A stretch of 13,849 bases of DNA from Gammaproteobacteria bacterium (GTDB lineage: Bacteria; Pseudomonadota; Gammaproteobacteria; DSM-16500), in the NCBI GenBank assembly GCA_013287025.1, contig JABDEN010000044.1, forward strand, positions 1 through 13,849, written 5' to 3'. Position numbers and translations under genes: made by a program. Position 1 is the first letter of the stretch, and each line of letters opens with the position of its first letter. This document shows, one piece after another, positions 6,116 through 13,849 of the stretch. The notes under the pieces are model-generated. The model ran no database searches and was not told the origin of the DNA. It saw only the letters and a list, made by a program, of their open reading frames with translations.

Positions 6116-8362
6116 TTATTCTACAATTTCTGGATCAAATGAAATGTTCGGTAATAATTTATCTAGCCATTTTGGTAAATACCAATTCCAATCCCCTAAT
6201 AAAGTCATGGTCGCAGGAACTAGTAGCGTTCTTATAATGTAGGCATCTACGAAAACCGCAACAGCTATCCCTAATCCAAACGCTTTTACAATTAAAATAT
6301 CTGCTGACATAAACGAAAAACAAATGAGTATAACAATAATCGCTGCACTGGTAATAATTTTCCAACTGCGATCAATACCAAATACAATGCTTTTAATACT
6401 ATCATGGCTTTGCTCATAACACTCTTTTATACGTGTTAGCAAAAATACTTCATAATCCATCGATATTCCAAAAAGAGCGCAAAAAATAATAATAAGCAAA
6501 CTAATATCAAGCATGCCTTGCGGTTCGAAATGAAGTAAATGATGCAGATATCCCTTTTGGATAACGAGAACTAATACACCATAACTTGCAAATAAACTGA
6601 GGATAGTGGTTAAAATTGCTTTTAACGGCAAAATAACAGATCGCAAAAATAATAATAAAATAATATAGGTAAAAGTAATAATCCACAAAAATGCATAGGG
6701 AAATGTTTTACTAATACTATGCAACACATCCGCGGTATTTGCAGATGCCCCGGTGACTTCCAGCTTAAGATTATCTTTAAGCTTTTTATGTCGTAATTCA
6801 TTAATAAGCGCTGTTGTTTCTGGTGAAGTGCTTTCGGTTTTGCTTACAATAGTGACGACAGTTAGATTATGATTTGTCGTCATTTTCAGAAGTTTTTGAA
6901 CTTCTTCGGGTAATTGTGATTTAGGTAATGCATATAATCTTTGATATTCTAATTTAGTCAATCGCGGAACGGTACTGACAATACTACTCACTTTATCAAC
7001 ACGTGCATCATTTTTAATATCATTCGCAAAATCGTATAAAGCGCTAATATTTTTTTCCGTTAGGATACTACCATTTTTAGATTTAACAATTCCTAAAATA
7101 GGAGACAAATAACTTTCACCAAATTTAGATTCAAAAATATCGAATACTTGTCTACTTTCTAAATTTTTCGGCAAAATGCGAAAATCTGAAATCCCTATCT
7201 CTACATGTAAAAAAGGAAATCCCAATGCGAGCAATATCACTAAAATGGTAATGAAACAAAGCAAAGGCCTTTTAACGACTTTAGTCACTATCCATCTACA
7301 ATAAGGATTATCTTGTCTTACTTTAGGTTTAAAAAATGGTATAGGGAACCGATTAATTTTATTATTTAAAATAGCAAGGACCGCAGGTAATAAAATAATT
7401 GCATTGAGTACGGCCATTGAAACTGCAGCAAGTCCACCCATCCCCACCGAAAAAAGCACATCAATTTTAAATAAAAGTAACGCACTTAAACTGATAAAAA
7501 CTGCCAATCCACTAAAGAAAACAGATTTGCCGGCAGTAGATTGCGTAATAGCTAATGCTTCTTCAACTGTCGCTCGATGACTTAATTCATCTCTAAAACG
7601 ACTCACTATTAATAATGCATAATCTAAGCTAAGACAAATCCCTAGTAATAACGCAATATTTAAAGTAAAAACGGATAATGAAAAAATATGTCCTAAGGCA
7701 AAAAGAGTCATTAATATTAAAAAAGCACATACGGCACCGAGTACAATAGGAATACTTGCCGCAATTAAAGTTCCAAAAACAATAAGCATCGTGATGATTG
7801 CAACTGGCGTTGCGATATACTCAGACTTGAATAAATCCGTTTGCGTTTGACTTCTTGTATCATCCAAAAAAATGGGTTCTCCACCAACCCGCATTTCTAA
7901 GTCAATAGGTTCATTTAAAGTAAGCTTAAAATCTTTTAATAATTTTTGACTGGTTTCTTTATCTCCTTCAAAAAGAATGACAGCATAGGCTGTATGCTTG
8001 TCTTTAGAAATTTGTTTATTATCAAGATCAGGATAGATAATTTGATGTTTAGTAGGAAAATTTTTAAAATCTGATAGCGATTTTTTTATTTGGCTAATGA
8101 ATTCTGGATCTGTGGCGCGCAGATTATCGCTGTGGTACATAACAATAAATTGATTATAGCTATATCCAAATTTTTTATTTAATATTTTATTAGCAAGCTC
8201 ACTTTCCGAACTTTGATCAACAAAACCAATATCTTTAAAAGGATCAGTTATTTTAGGAGTAAATGGTAAGCAGGCAACAATAATAAAAAAGAAAATGAAA
8301 ATAACAAACCAACGATAGTGATGAATAAATCTTCCGAGTCGATAAAATAAATCCCGCTGCAT
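6116..8362 (-). CDS. MMPL family transporter (RND superfamily exporter)
   Basis: The product is a complete 748-residue MMPL protein of the inner membrane, expected to move lipids or other hydrophobic molecules using the proton gradient. Topology reads as one helix (17-33), a first extracytoplasmic porter domain (about 35-180), helices 2-6 (182-330), a helix at 363-385, a second porter domain (about 390-550) and helices 8-12 (555-720). Both proton-relay Asp-Tyr pairs known from MmpL3 are present: D247-Y248 in GICLSLDYALLIVSRF and D636-Y637 in GISMDYEVFLL. The closing VFVDAYIIRTLLVPA and NWYLPKWLDKLLP are family hallmarks. AAAGGA is seven bases before the ATG. Cargo is not readable. It converges with the DUF3419 gene and appears to be a single-gene unit. 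Confidence 0.93.
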   Translation of the reverse strand: MQRDLFYRLGRFIHHYRWFVIFIFFFIIVACLPFTPKITDPFKDIGFVDQSSESELANKILNKKFGYSYNQFIVMYHSDNLRATDPEFISQIKKSLSDFKNFPTKHQIIYPDLDNKQISKDKHTAYAVILFEGDKETSQKLLKDFKLTLNEPIDLEMRVGGEPIFLDDTRSQTQTDLFKSEYIATPVAIITMLIVFGTLIAASIPIVLGAVCAFLILMTLFALGHIFSLSVFTLNIALLLGICLSLDYALLIVSRFRDELSHRATVEEALAITQSTAGKSVFFSGLAVFISLSALLLFKIDVLFSVGMGGLAAVSMAVLNAIILLPAVLAILNNKINRFPIPFFKPKVRQDNPYCRWIVTKVVKRPLLCFITILVILLALGFPFLHVEIGISDFRILPKNLESRQVFDIFESKFGESYLSPILGIVKSKNGSILTEKNISALYDFANDIKNDARVDKVSSIVSTVPRLTKLEYQRLYALPKSQLPEEVQKLLKMTTNHNLTVVTIVSKTESTSPETTALINELRHKKLKDNLKLEVTGASANTADVLHSISKTFPYAFLWIITFTYIILLLFLRSVILPLKAILTTILSLFASYGVLVLVIQKGYLHHLLHFEPQGMLDISLLIIIFCALFGISMDYEVFLLTRIKECYEQSHDSIKSIVFGIDRSWKIITSAAIIVILICFSFMSADILIVKAFGLGIAVAVFVDAYIIRTLLVPATMTLLGDWNWYLPKWLDKLLPNISFDPEIVE

Positions 8363-8492
8363 TTACATTTCCTTTAAAAACCTCTTAGCTTTATCCTAGT
8401 GTAACTAAAGTAAAGATAGAGTGAAACTATTTCCTAAGGTTTTGAAACATCGGGATTATCCTTAATATAAAAAGAACGAGACAGAGCTTTCA
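8363..8492. other. Intergenic region between the MMPL gene and the aquaglyceroporin gene
   Basis: This stretch must hold the promoter of the MMPL gene and the end of the right-hand operon. I see the MMPL ribosome site next to its ATG, but no convincing -35/-10 pair and no clear hairpin terminator. Confidence 0.4.
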
Positions 8493-9218
8493 TTAAATAA
8501 ATACCGCTCGCCATATAACCGCTGCAATCCACGCACCTAAAATTGGCGCTACAATAGGAACAAAAGCATATGACCAATCAGAAGAACCTTTTCCAGATAT
8601 CGGCAGTAACGCATGTGCAATACGAGGGCCAAGATCCCGCGCAGGATTAATAGCATAGCCTGTCGGACCGCCCAACGACAATCCAATTCCCCACACCAAA
8701 ACACCAACTAGATATGCACCAAGACCACTTACTGGACCACTGGGTGTTGCTTTCCCAAAAATACTTGCTACACCAATAATTAATACCATCGTTGCAATGA
8801 ATTCACAGATAAAATTCGAAGGATAAGAACGTATCGCAGGCTTTGTTGAAAAAATCATGAGTTTATGATCACTATTTTCTGTGACCTTCCAATGCGGTAA
8901 ATATGCCAACCAAACAAACACTGCACCGACAAAAGCGCCGGTAAGTTGCGCTAACATAAAACAAAACATTTTATCTAATGTATAAATACGTAAACAATAT
9001 TTAGCAAAACTGACCGCGGGATTAATATCCGCATTAGGTGAACCCGCTGATTGCGCAACAAAAACTCCAATTACAACCGCAACAAACCATCCGGTGGTAA
9101 TCGCAATCCAGCCTGCATTATAGGATTTCGTTTCTTTTAATAAAACACCTGCAACGACTCCATTGCCTAATATAATTAACATCATGGTCCCAAAAAATTC
9201 CCCAAAATATTCCGTCAT
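8493..9218 (-). CDS. glpF: Aquaglyceroporin, GlpF-type MIP channel
   Basis: The protein has 241 residues from the ATG at 9218, with six predicted membrane helices and the two re-entrant NPA motifs of the MIP family. The first is at N66-P67-A68 (ADINPAVSFAK). The second is at N191-P192-A193 followed by R194-D195 (AINPARDLGPR). The Asp after NPAR is the usual sign of glycerol-conducting channels instead of strict water channels. D64 stands where E. coli GlpF has His (AHLNPAV). It should pass glycerol and similar neutral solutes across the inner membrane. No glycerol kinase is nearby. The start overlaps the stop of the preceding unknown gene (TGATG), so translation is probably coupled. A GTG one codon earlier is less well placed relative to AAGGA. 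Confidence 0.92.
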   Translation of the reverse strand: MTEYFGEFFGTMMLIILGNGVVAGVLLKETKSYNAGWIAITTGWFVAVVIGVFVAQSAGSPNADINPAVSFAKYCLRIYTLDKMFCFMLAQLTGAFVGAVFVWLAYLPHWKVTENSDHKLMIFSTKPAIRSYPSNFICEFIATMVLIIGVASIFGKATPSGPVSGLGAYLVGVLVWGIGLSLGGPTGYAINPARDLGPRIAHALLPISGKGSSDWSYAFVPIVAPILGAWIAAVIWRAVFI

Positions 9219-10474
9219 CACATTTTCCTTCGATTGGATTCATTTATTTCCATAAAAAAATTTTGACTATTTTTATGATCCGCGGTAAAAGATCGCATTG
9301 TATCATGATCATTTGCGAAATATAAAGGTGATTCAATTTCTTTTTCGGGAGCGAGAGAATCTTTTAAATATTCTTTTTGATAAATCATAATAGCTTCTGC
9401 AATTGAAATTTTATTTTTTTGCAAAACCGATAATTCTCTAGCTAATTCTTTTATCTCCTTTTGAAATTGCATTTTCATCTTGGATTGACAATATTCATCA
9501 TAGGTTATTTCAAAGAGAATACCGATAGAAATAAAAAAATTAAATATAATCCATTCAGGCCAAAAAAAATGACTGATAATGTGAGTGCCTTTTGCAGATA
9601 TTAATCCTTGTAAAAAACTGGATAACATGACATTCACGTCACTCTCTAAAAAGAGATAAAATGGCGGAAAATGTGGAAAATCAAACGAAAAATCACTGTT
9701 CGCCATCATGATTTCTTGGTTAACCATTTTTTTAGCTTCTAGTAATGTGTTATTTAAATTTTCTTCGGTGCCTAGTTGAAATTCAAGTTCTCGAATTTTA
9801 TGTTTAAGCGTCTTAATCTCGATTTGTAAAAAAGTCCGTTGCTTTTCAACTTCTGTTTTCATTTCATCATGTAAATGGTATCGATACACATTAATGACAA
9901 GCATGATAAAAGATAAATATGGCAAAGGAAAAATACTCATAAACAATAAAGGCACACTCAAAAGACGTGATTTATTTATCCATGATCGAATGGAAAATTC
10001 ATTTATCATATCTTTTTTATTGCCATTTTTTTCTGTCTGACTATTAGATGGTAAATTAATATAAAAAGATTTATCTCCGCCATATCCACTTTCCTCTAAT
10101 AACAAACGATCTTGCATTAATATTTCTTCCATTATCATTTTGGCTTCTCTCGCATGATAAATGACTTTTTTAGCGGAATCATAGATATTTATCTTATAAG
10201 CATAAAATTCATAATATATCGTCATAAAAAATACTGAACTGTTTGTAACATACTTCAGCATATTGAACATGGAATGACATCCAAATTGAGGCGCAAAAAA
10301 TTTTAGAACTGTCTCAAAAAAAACATCCATTCCAAACGCATTGATGAAAGCTCCGTCAAAAATATTAGGGAGTTTTTTCCACGTGGTTTTCGAAACAAAT
10401 TGAGGTACGAATTTATTTTTTATTTTGTCATATTGATTGAAAAAAAAACTTTTGCATTCATGATATTTCATCAT
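9218..10474 (-). CDS. Unrecognised 418-residue membrane and coiled-coil protein
   Basis: I do not recognise a family. The protein seems built from three similar modules, each a hydrophobic hairpin-like stretch followed by a charged helix. Module one has FFMTIYYEFYAY (82-92), then about 95-122. Module two has LLFMSIFPLPYLSFIMLVI (176-194), then about 200-258, a strong coiled-coil prediction by eye (EVEKQRTFLQIEIKTLKHKI). Module three has WPEWIIFNFFISIGILFEI (305-323), then about 325-372. There is no signal peptide; the tail (375-418) is polar. It lies 34 bases after aroC and overlaps the aquaglyceroporin start by one base, so it belongs to the same transcript. The ATG at 10474 lacks a well-spaced ribosome site. 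In a host-associated bacterium it could be a secreted effector; that is speculation. Confidence 0.8.
   Translation of the reverse strand: MMKYHECKSFFFNQYDKIKNKFVPQFVSKTTWKKLPNIFDGAFINAFGMDVFFETVLKFFAPQFGCHSMFNMLKYVTNSSVFFMTIYYEFYAYKINIYDSAKKVIYHAREAKMIMEEILMQDRLLLEESGYGGDKSFYINLPSNSQTEKNGNKKDMINEFSIRSWINKSRLLSVPLLFMSIFPLPYLSFIMLVINVYRYHLHDEMKTEVEKQRTFLQIEIKTLKHKIRELEFQLGTEENLNNTLLEAKKMVNQEIMMANSDFSFDFPHFPPFYLFLESDVNVMLSSFLQGLISAKGTHIISHFFWPEWIIFNFFISIGILFEITYDEYCQSKMKMQFQKEIKELARELSVLQKNKISIAEAIMIYQKEYLKDSLAPEKEIESPLYFANDHDTMRSFTADHKNSQNFFMEINESNRRKM
9226..9230 (-). promoter_or_regulatory. Ribosome binding site of the aquaglyceroporin gene
   Basis: AAGGA on the minus strand is seven bases from the ATG at 9218 and only four from the GTG at 9221, which favours the ATG. 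It lies inside the last codons of the upstream gene. Confidence 0.55.
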
Positions 10475-10508
10475 CAGTAAGTGAATACCTCGATAATTCC
10501 ATCTCGAT

Positions 10509-11597
10509 TTAAGTTTTTTCTTTCTCTGTCTTATATCGTAAGTAATGATCCATTACAACTAATGCGGACATTGCATCAACAATGGGAACCGCTCGTGGCA
10601 AAACGCAAGGATCATGACGTCCTTTTATCTCTAAATTTGTTGAAGTTCCTTCAGATGTAATCGTCGACTGCATTTTTGCAATCGTTGCCACTGGTTTAAA
10701 TGCTACTCTAAAATAAATATCTTGACCGGTAGATATTCCTCCTAATGTTCCACCTGAATGATTAGTTGTAAAATTTACTTTTCCATTCTGAATATGAAGT
10801 AGGTCATTATGCTCACTACCACGCATCAAAACACTTGCAAACCCTTTTCCGATTTCGAATCCCTTAACTGCATTAATGCTTAACATCGCTTTGCCTAAAT
10901 CGGCAGACAATTTATCAAAAACAGGCTCTCCTAATCCTATCGGTACACCACGAATGACGCCTTTAATTATGCCACCTACGGAATCACCTTCCTTTTTTAC
11001 TTTTTCAATTAACGCAATCATTTTATTTGCGACATTGGCATCAGGACAACGAATGATATTTTTATCAATCATTTCGGCAGAAATTTCATGATAATCCATA
11101 TCAGTGCGAATATCTGCTACTTGTTCAACATAACTAAAAATTTCAATATTTAGTTTTTGTTGTAAATATTTTTTGGCAATCGCGCCCGCAGCAACTCGAG
11201 CGAGTGTTTCACGAGCACTCGCCCGACCACTTCCCTGATAATCTCGTATACCATATTTCATCTGATAAGTATAATCTGCATGAGAGGGTCGATAGATATT
11301 TTTCAAAAGTTCATAATCTTCCGGTCGCATATCTTCGTTATAAGCTAACAATAAAATAGGCGTCCCAGTGGTTTTACCTTTAAAAACACCCGATAGAATG
11401 TGAATAATATCACTTTCTCGTCGATCCGTCGTAATAAAACTTTGCCCGGGCTTTCGCCTGTCCAACTCCTTTTGAATATCATCGACACTAATATCGAGGA
11501 GAGCCGGACATCCATCTACAATAACACCTTGCGCGCCATGATGAGATTCACCGCAGGTGGTAATTCTAAAAATTTGACCAAAACTATTTCCCGGCAT
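10509..11597 (-). CDS. aroC: Chorismate synthase
   Basis: This enzyme converts 5-enolpyruvylshikimate 3-phosphate to chorismate with reduced FMN, the last shikimate step, in the cytoplasm. The 362-residue length is normal. Visible signatures are MPGNSFGQIFRITTCGESH at the N-terminus with H19, RPSHADYTYQMKYG with H106, the GSGRASARET loop, NHSGGTLGGISTGQD for FMN binding, and the C-terminal GRHDPCVLPRAVPIVDAM. Both catalytic histidines known from the family are present. One oddity is GESHH where most members have GESHG. The start overlaps the end of aroB by 14 bases, and alignment with E. coli AroC (MAGNTIGQ) supports this ATG. It is the fourth gene of the shikimate cluster. Confidence 0.97.
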   Translation of the reverse strand: MPGNSFGQIFRITTCGESHHGAQGVIVDGCPALLDISVDDIQKELDRRKPGQSFITTDRRESDIIHILSGVFKGKTTGTPILLLAYNEDMRPEDYELLKNIYRPSHADYTYQMKYGIRDYQGSGRASARETLARVAAGAIAKKYLQQKLNIEIFSYVEQVADIRTDMDYHEISAEMIDKNIIRCPDANVANKMIALIEKVKKEGDSVGGIIKGVIRGVPIGLGEPVFDKLSADLGKAMLSINAVKGFEIGKGFASVLMRGSEHNDLLHIQNGKVNFTTNHSGGTLGGISTGQDIYFRVAFKPVATIAKMQSTITSEGTSTNLEIKGRHDPCVLPRAVPIVDAMSALVVMDHYLRYKTEKEKT

Positions 11598-12699
11598 TTG
11601 TCATCTCACTTACTGCAAAAAAAGCATGCTCTATCACTTTATTTGGAACATCAAAAGCAAATTGTTTACTTTTGTGATGAATTTTCCCGATTTTTTTTAA
11701 AAGTACATACTTCGCTTTTTCCTCTTTCGCTTTTTTATCCAATTGAGTTAAGGCAATAATTTTTTGCAAATTAAATGTTTTTAATTTTTTTGGGTGGATA
11801 CCTAACTTCATTAGCAATTGTGAAATTTTAAAATAATCCGCTCTGGAAAGCATACCCAATATTTCAGATATTTTCGATTCCACTAATATTCCATATCCCA
11901 CAGCAATTCCATGTAAAAGTCGATAATTGGATAAGGTTTCTAATGCGTGACCAATAGTATGACCAAAATTTAAAATTGATCTCAGATGTTTTTCTCTCTC
12001 ATCCTGGGTCACAATTTGTGACTTCAAACGAATCGCTGAAAAAATAATTTGATGGCTCGCAGCCTCTCCATTCAAAATATCATGAATATTTTTTTCAAAA
12101 AACTGAAAACTATTTTTATCGTAAATAATAAATATTTTTAATGCCTCAATCAAACCATTGATTAAATGCTTTTGTGGCAATGTTTTTAAGCAATGTAGAT
12201 CAATAATGACGGATGAAGGATGCCAAAATGCGCCAATTAAATTTTTTCCGAGTGAGGTGTTAATACTCGTTTTGCCACCAATACTACTATCCACCATCGC
12301 CAACAATGTCGTTGGAATTTGAATATACGAAATACCACGCATATAAGTTGCTGCGATAAAACCCGCAATATCTCCTACCACTCCTCCGCCCAGCGCTAAA
12401 ATAAAGGCATCACGATCAAAATGTTTAGATAATATTTTTTGCTCGAGTTTATGTTTCATTTGATAGTTTTTTGCTTTTTCACCAGAAGGAAAACTCAACA
12501 ATAACACTTTTTTCTTTGTTTTTTGTAAAGATTTTAATAAATTTTGCGCATATAATTTTTTAACTTTATTATCCGTTATAATCACAATTTGCTGAATATG
12601 CTTTGGCAACCAAAATAAATTTTTTAATAAACCTTGTTCAATAAATATAGGATACGAAGTGGGAGAATTGGCATGTTTCACCACGAGAGTTTTCATCAT
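11584..12699 (-). CDS. aroB: 3-Dehydroquinate synthase
   Basis: The enzyme closes DAHP to 3-dehydroquinate, second step of the shikimate pathway, with NAD+ and a divalent metal. Its 371 residues fit the family (E. coli 362). The NAD-binding LALGGGVVGDIAGF and the YIQIPTTLLAMVDSSIGGKT block are clear. Metal ligands match E. coli positions closely: E185 (GLIEALK), H247 (FGHTIGHALE) and H263 (HGIAVGYG). In the last motif the usual HGExV carries Ile instead of Glu. The start is ATGATG overlapping the DAHP synthase stop by four bases; either Met may be used. The end overlaps aroC by 14 bases, so translation is coupled on both sides. Confidence 0.96.
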   Translation of the reverse strand: MMKTLVVKHANSPTSYPIFIEQGLLKNLFWLPKHIQQIVIITDNKVKKLYAQNLLKSLQKTKKKVLLLSFPSGEKAKNYQMKHKLEQKILSKHFDRDAFILALGGGVVGDIAGFIAATYMRGISYIQIPTTLLAMVDSSIGGKTSINTSLGKNLIGAFWHPSSVIIDLHCLKTLPQKHLINGLIEALKIFIIYDKNSFQFFEKNIHDILNGEAASHQIIFSAIRLKSQIVTQDEREKHLRSILNFGHTIGHALETLSNYRLLHGIAVGYGILVESKISEILGMLSRADYFKISQLLMKLGIHPKKLKTFNLQKIIALTQLDKKAKEEKAKYVLLKKIGKIHHKSKQFAFDVPNKVIEHAFFAVSEMTNAGK

Positions 12700-13736
12700 A
12701 CACTCATCTCAATTTTATTAGCTAATGAAAAAAGTAATTTTTCAGTTTCATCCCAACCCAAACAGGGGTCAGTGATGGATAATCCTCCCAAGTCGACAAA
12801 ATCAGCATTCATGGATTGATTACCTTCTTTAATAAAACTTTCAATCATGAATCCTTTCATTAATTTTTTTAAGTCGGGATATTTTTTTAATTCATCCAAA
12901 ATATTAAAAATAATCTCTCCTTGCATTTGATAAGCTTTTTTACCATTCACCAAACAATTATCATGGCTTGCGTCAATAATGATAGCTTCATTTTTTATCG
13001 TATGCTTATCCATATATTTTTTTACTTCCGATAAATGAGAAATAGAATAATTAGGCTCATAATAACTCCCTCGCAGTACCAAATGTGCGTAAGGATTACC
13101 ATGCGTTTCAATTTCATCATTTTCAAAAAATGTGACATGTTTAGCTTGGGACGCCACAATACTATTTACACTAATGGCGAGGGAGCCATGCGTTGGATTT
13201 TTTATACCGACAGGACAATCAATAAATGAAGCAAAAATGCGATGCTCTTGATCTTCTGCACTTCTCGCACCTATGGCAACCCAAGATAATAATTCTAAAA
13301 AACCTCTAAAATTATGAGTAAATAAAGCTTCATCTGCAATAGGCAATCCCATTTCGACAATTTTCACCATCATTTCACGAGTATATCGAATACCCTCCAA
13401 AATACACGGTGCGCCAAATGGATTCGGTTGATAAGAAGGTCCCATCCATCCTTTAATGGTCCGCGGTTTTTGAATATAAACACGCATTACCAATTTTAAT
13501 GCGTGCGTCACTTTTTCGTTCACTGTTAATAATTTTTCAGCATATTCTAACACTGCGTCTTTAGGCCACGCAGAACATGGGCCTACAATTATTAATAAAC
13601 GTGGATCTTTGCCTTCCAAAATATTTTTTATCTCTTGTCGATCTTTTTCTATTTTTTCATGTGCCGTGTGTGATAAAGGGTAATCTGAAATCATTTCTTG
13701 CAACGACGGCAATTTTTTTAAAATGGTATAATTCAT
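12696..13736 (-). CDS. aroG: 3-Deoxy-7-phosphoheptulonate (DAHP) synthase, class I AroF/G/H type
   Basis: The enzyme condenses phosphoenolpyruvate and erythrose 4-phosphate, the entry step of the shikimate pathway. At 346 residues it is close to E. coli AroG (350). Seen are GPCSAWP with the metal-binding C54, MRVYIQKPRT, AIGARSAEDQEHR, GIKNPTHGS, LRGSYYEPNY, DASHDN with H258, MIES with E299, and SITDPCLGWDE with D323: all four metal ligands. The sequence does not tell which isozyme (Phe, Tyr or Trp sensitive) it resembles, so the symbol is generic. An AAGG site lies about six bases before the ATG. The start overlaps the preceding stop by four bases (ATGA) and the end overlaps aroB by four. 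A 34-base stretch of this gene recurs inverted at the window end. Confidence 0.93.
   Translation of the reverse strand: MNYTILKKLPSLQEMISDYPLSHTAHEKIEKDRQEIKNILEGKDPRLLIIVGPCSAWPKDAVLEYAEKLLTVNEKVTHALKLVMRVYIQKPRTIKGWMGPSYQPNPFGAPCILEGIRYTREMMVKIVEMGLPIADEALFTHNFRGFLELLSWVAIGARSAEDQEHRIFASFIDCPVGIKNPTHGSLAISVNSIVASQAKHVTFFENDEIETHGNPYAHLVLRGSYYEPNYSISHLSEVKKYMDKHTIKNEAIIIDASHDNCLVNGKKAYQMQGEIIFNILDELKKYPDLKKLMKGFMIESFIKEGNQSMNADFVDLGGLSITDPCLGWDETEKLLFSLANKIEMSV
12767..12800 (+). repeat. Inner arm of a 34-base perfect inverted repeat
   Basis: This stretch, coding for FVDLGGLSITD in the DAHP synthase, is found again as an exact reverse complement at 13816-13849. The match stops at the window end on one side and is lost immediately on the other. 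Confidence 0.9.
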
Positions 13737-13816
13737 ACCAAACCTTTTTTGAGTATCGTTTCAATTTCGTGGGATTTCCAACCTTCGCATAATTTTTTTC
13801 CCGTCCATAATTCTAT
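13733..13816 (-). CDS. C-terminal tail of a probable shikimate dehydrogenase, cut by the repeat junction
   Basis: An open minus-strand frame reads RQIELWTGKKLCEGWK, then about a dozen further residues, and stops at TGA 13735-13733. The E-L-W-T-G segment followed by a short helical tail resembles the end of shikimate dehydrogenases (AroE, also the C-terminal half of AroD/AroE fusions), where an aromatic-rich F/V-x-L-W-x-G precedes the last helix. The stop overlaps the DAHP synthase start by four bases, so this is a real upstream operon gene, and AroE would fit the pathway. Going upstream, the frame meets a TGA at 13843-13841 inside the inverted repeat, so the true gene continues elsewhere. Identity rests on about 28 residues. 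Confidence 0.5.
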   Translation of the reverse strand: MELWTGKKLCEGWKSHEIETILKKGLV

Positions 13817-13849
13817 TTGTCGACTTGGGAGGATTATCCATCACTGACC
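13816..13849 (-). repeat. Outer arm of the 34-base inverted repeat, at the very end of the window
   Basis: These bases are the exact reverse complement of 12767-12800. They interrupt the reading frame of the upstream operon gene. The arm ends flush with the window, as expected if a contig was extended across a chimeric inverted join. Confidence 0.9.

Noticed and set aside
6107..6154. Inverted match TTACCGAA / TTCGGTAA across the end of the MMPL gene
   Set aside because: The loop is over 30 bases and no T run follows in a useful place, so it is not a convincing terminator.
8493..9221. GTG start of the aquaglyceroporin at 9221
   Set aside because: Spacing from AAGGA is only four bases, while the ATG at 9218 has seven and forms the common TGATG coupling.
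11200..11222. Hairpin GCGAGTG / CACTCGC
   Set aside because: It is a 7-bp stem with a 9-base loop inside the conserved GRASARETLA coding segment of aroC, with no T tract; it looks like a by-product of codons.
11400..11759. Plus-strand 119-codon open frame opposite aroC/aroB
   Set aside because: It is antisense to conserved catalytic regions, with no ribosome site or recognisable motif.
12634..12819. Plus-strand open frame across the aroB/DAHP synthase junction
   Set aside because: It lies opposite two well-supported enzymes and has no family features; it is a shadow frame.
1..13849. CRISPR arrays, tRNA or rRNA genes, insertion sequences
   Set aside because: I looked for regularly spaced repeats, cloverleaf-like segments and transposase motifs on both strands and saw none.

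Overview
The window is an AT-rich (roughly one-third GC by eye), gene-dense bacterial segment with short intergenic gaps and tightly overlapping genes. Signal peptides, an OmpA-like beta-barrel and E. coli-like AroB/AroC/DAHP synthase proteins point to a Gram-negative bacterium, most likely a gammaproteobacterium. A low-GC, host-associated lineage such as the Legionellales is a reasonable guess from style and content, but no marker gene here settles it. No RNA gene, CRISPR array, transposon or gene-free stretch over 300 bases was seen.

Left part (1-3960). The edge holds a short minus-strand open frame cut by the window end. Next comes a polytopic membrane protein of the PTPS-related/YfhO-like (GT-C-like) type. 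It is split by a single frameshift, probably at a T6 tract. Its 3' end overlaps by 50 bases a convergent two-gene unit on the minus strand, a cysteine-rich exported protein followed by an outer-membrane beta-barrel. A DUF2147 exported protein lies on the plus strand, divergent from that unit.

Middle (3955-8362). A SyrP/TauD-like Fe(II)/2-oxoglutarate dioxygenase (minus) and a DUF3419 protein related to the AdoMet-dependent 3-amino-3-carboxypropyl transferase BtaA (plus) are transcribed divergently from a 68-base intergenic region. The dioxygenase terminator hairpin lies inside the end of the DUF2147 gene. A complete MMPL-family exporter converges on the DUF3419 gene. The dioxygenase/DUF3419 pair is the most interesting candidate for an uncharacterised small-molecule or lipid pathway.

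Right part (8493-13849). One minus-strand unit reads: tail of a probable shikimate dehydrogenase, class I DAHP synthase, 3-dehydroquinate synthase (aroB), chorismate synthase (aroC), an unrecognised 418-residue membrane/coiled-coil protein, and an aquaglyceroporin. The four shikimate genes overlap one another. The last two genes are coupled through TGATG. The extreme right end is a 34-base perfect inverted copy of part of the DAHP synthase gene. It breaks the upstream reading frame and is best explained as a chimeric contig end.
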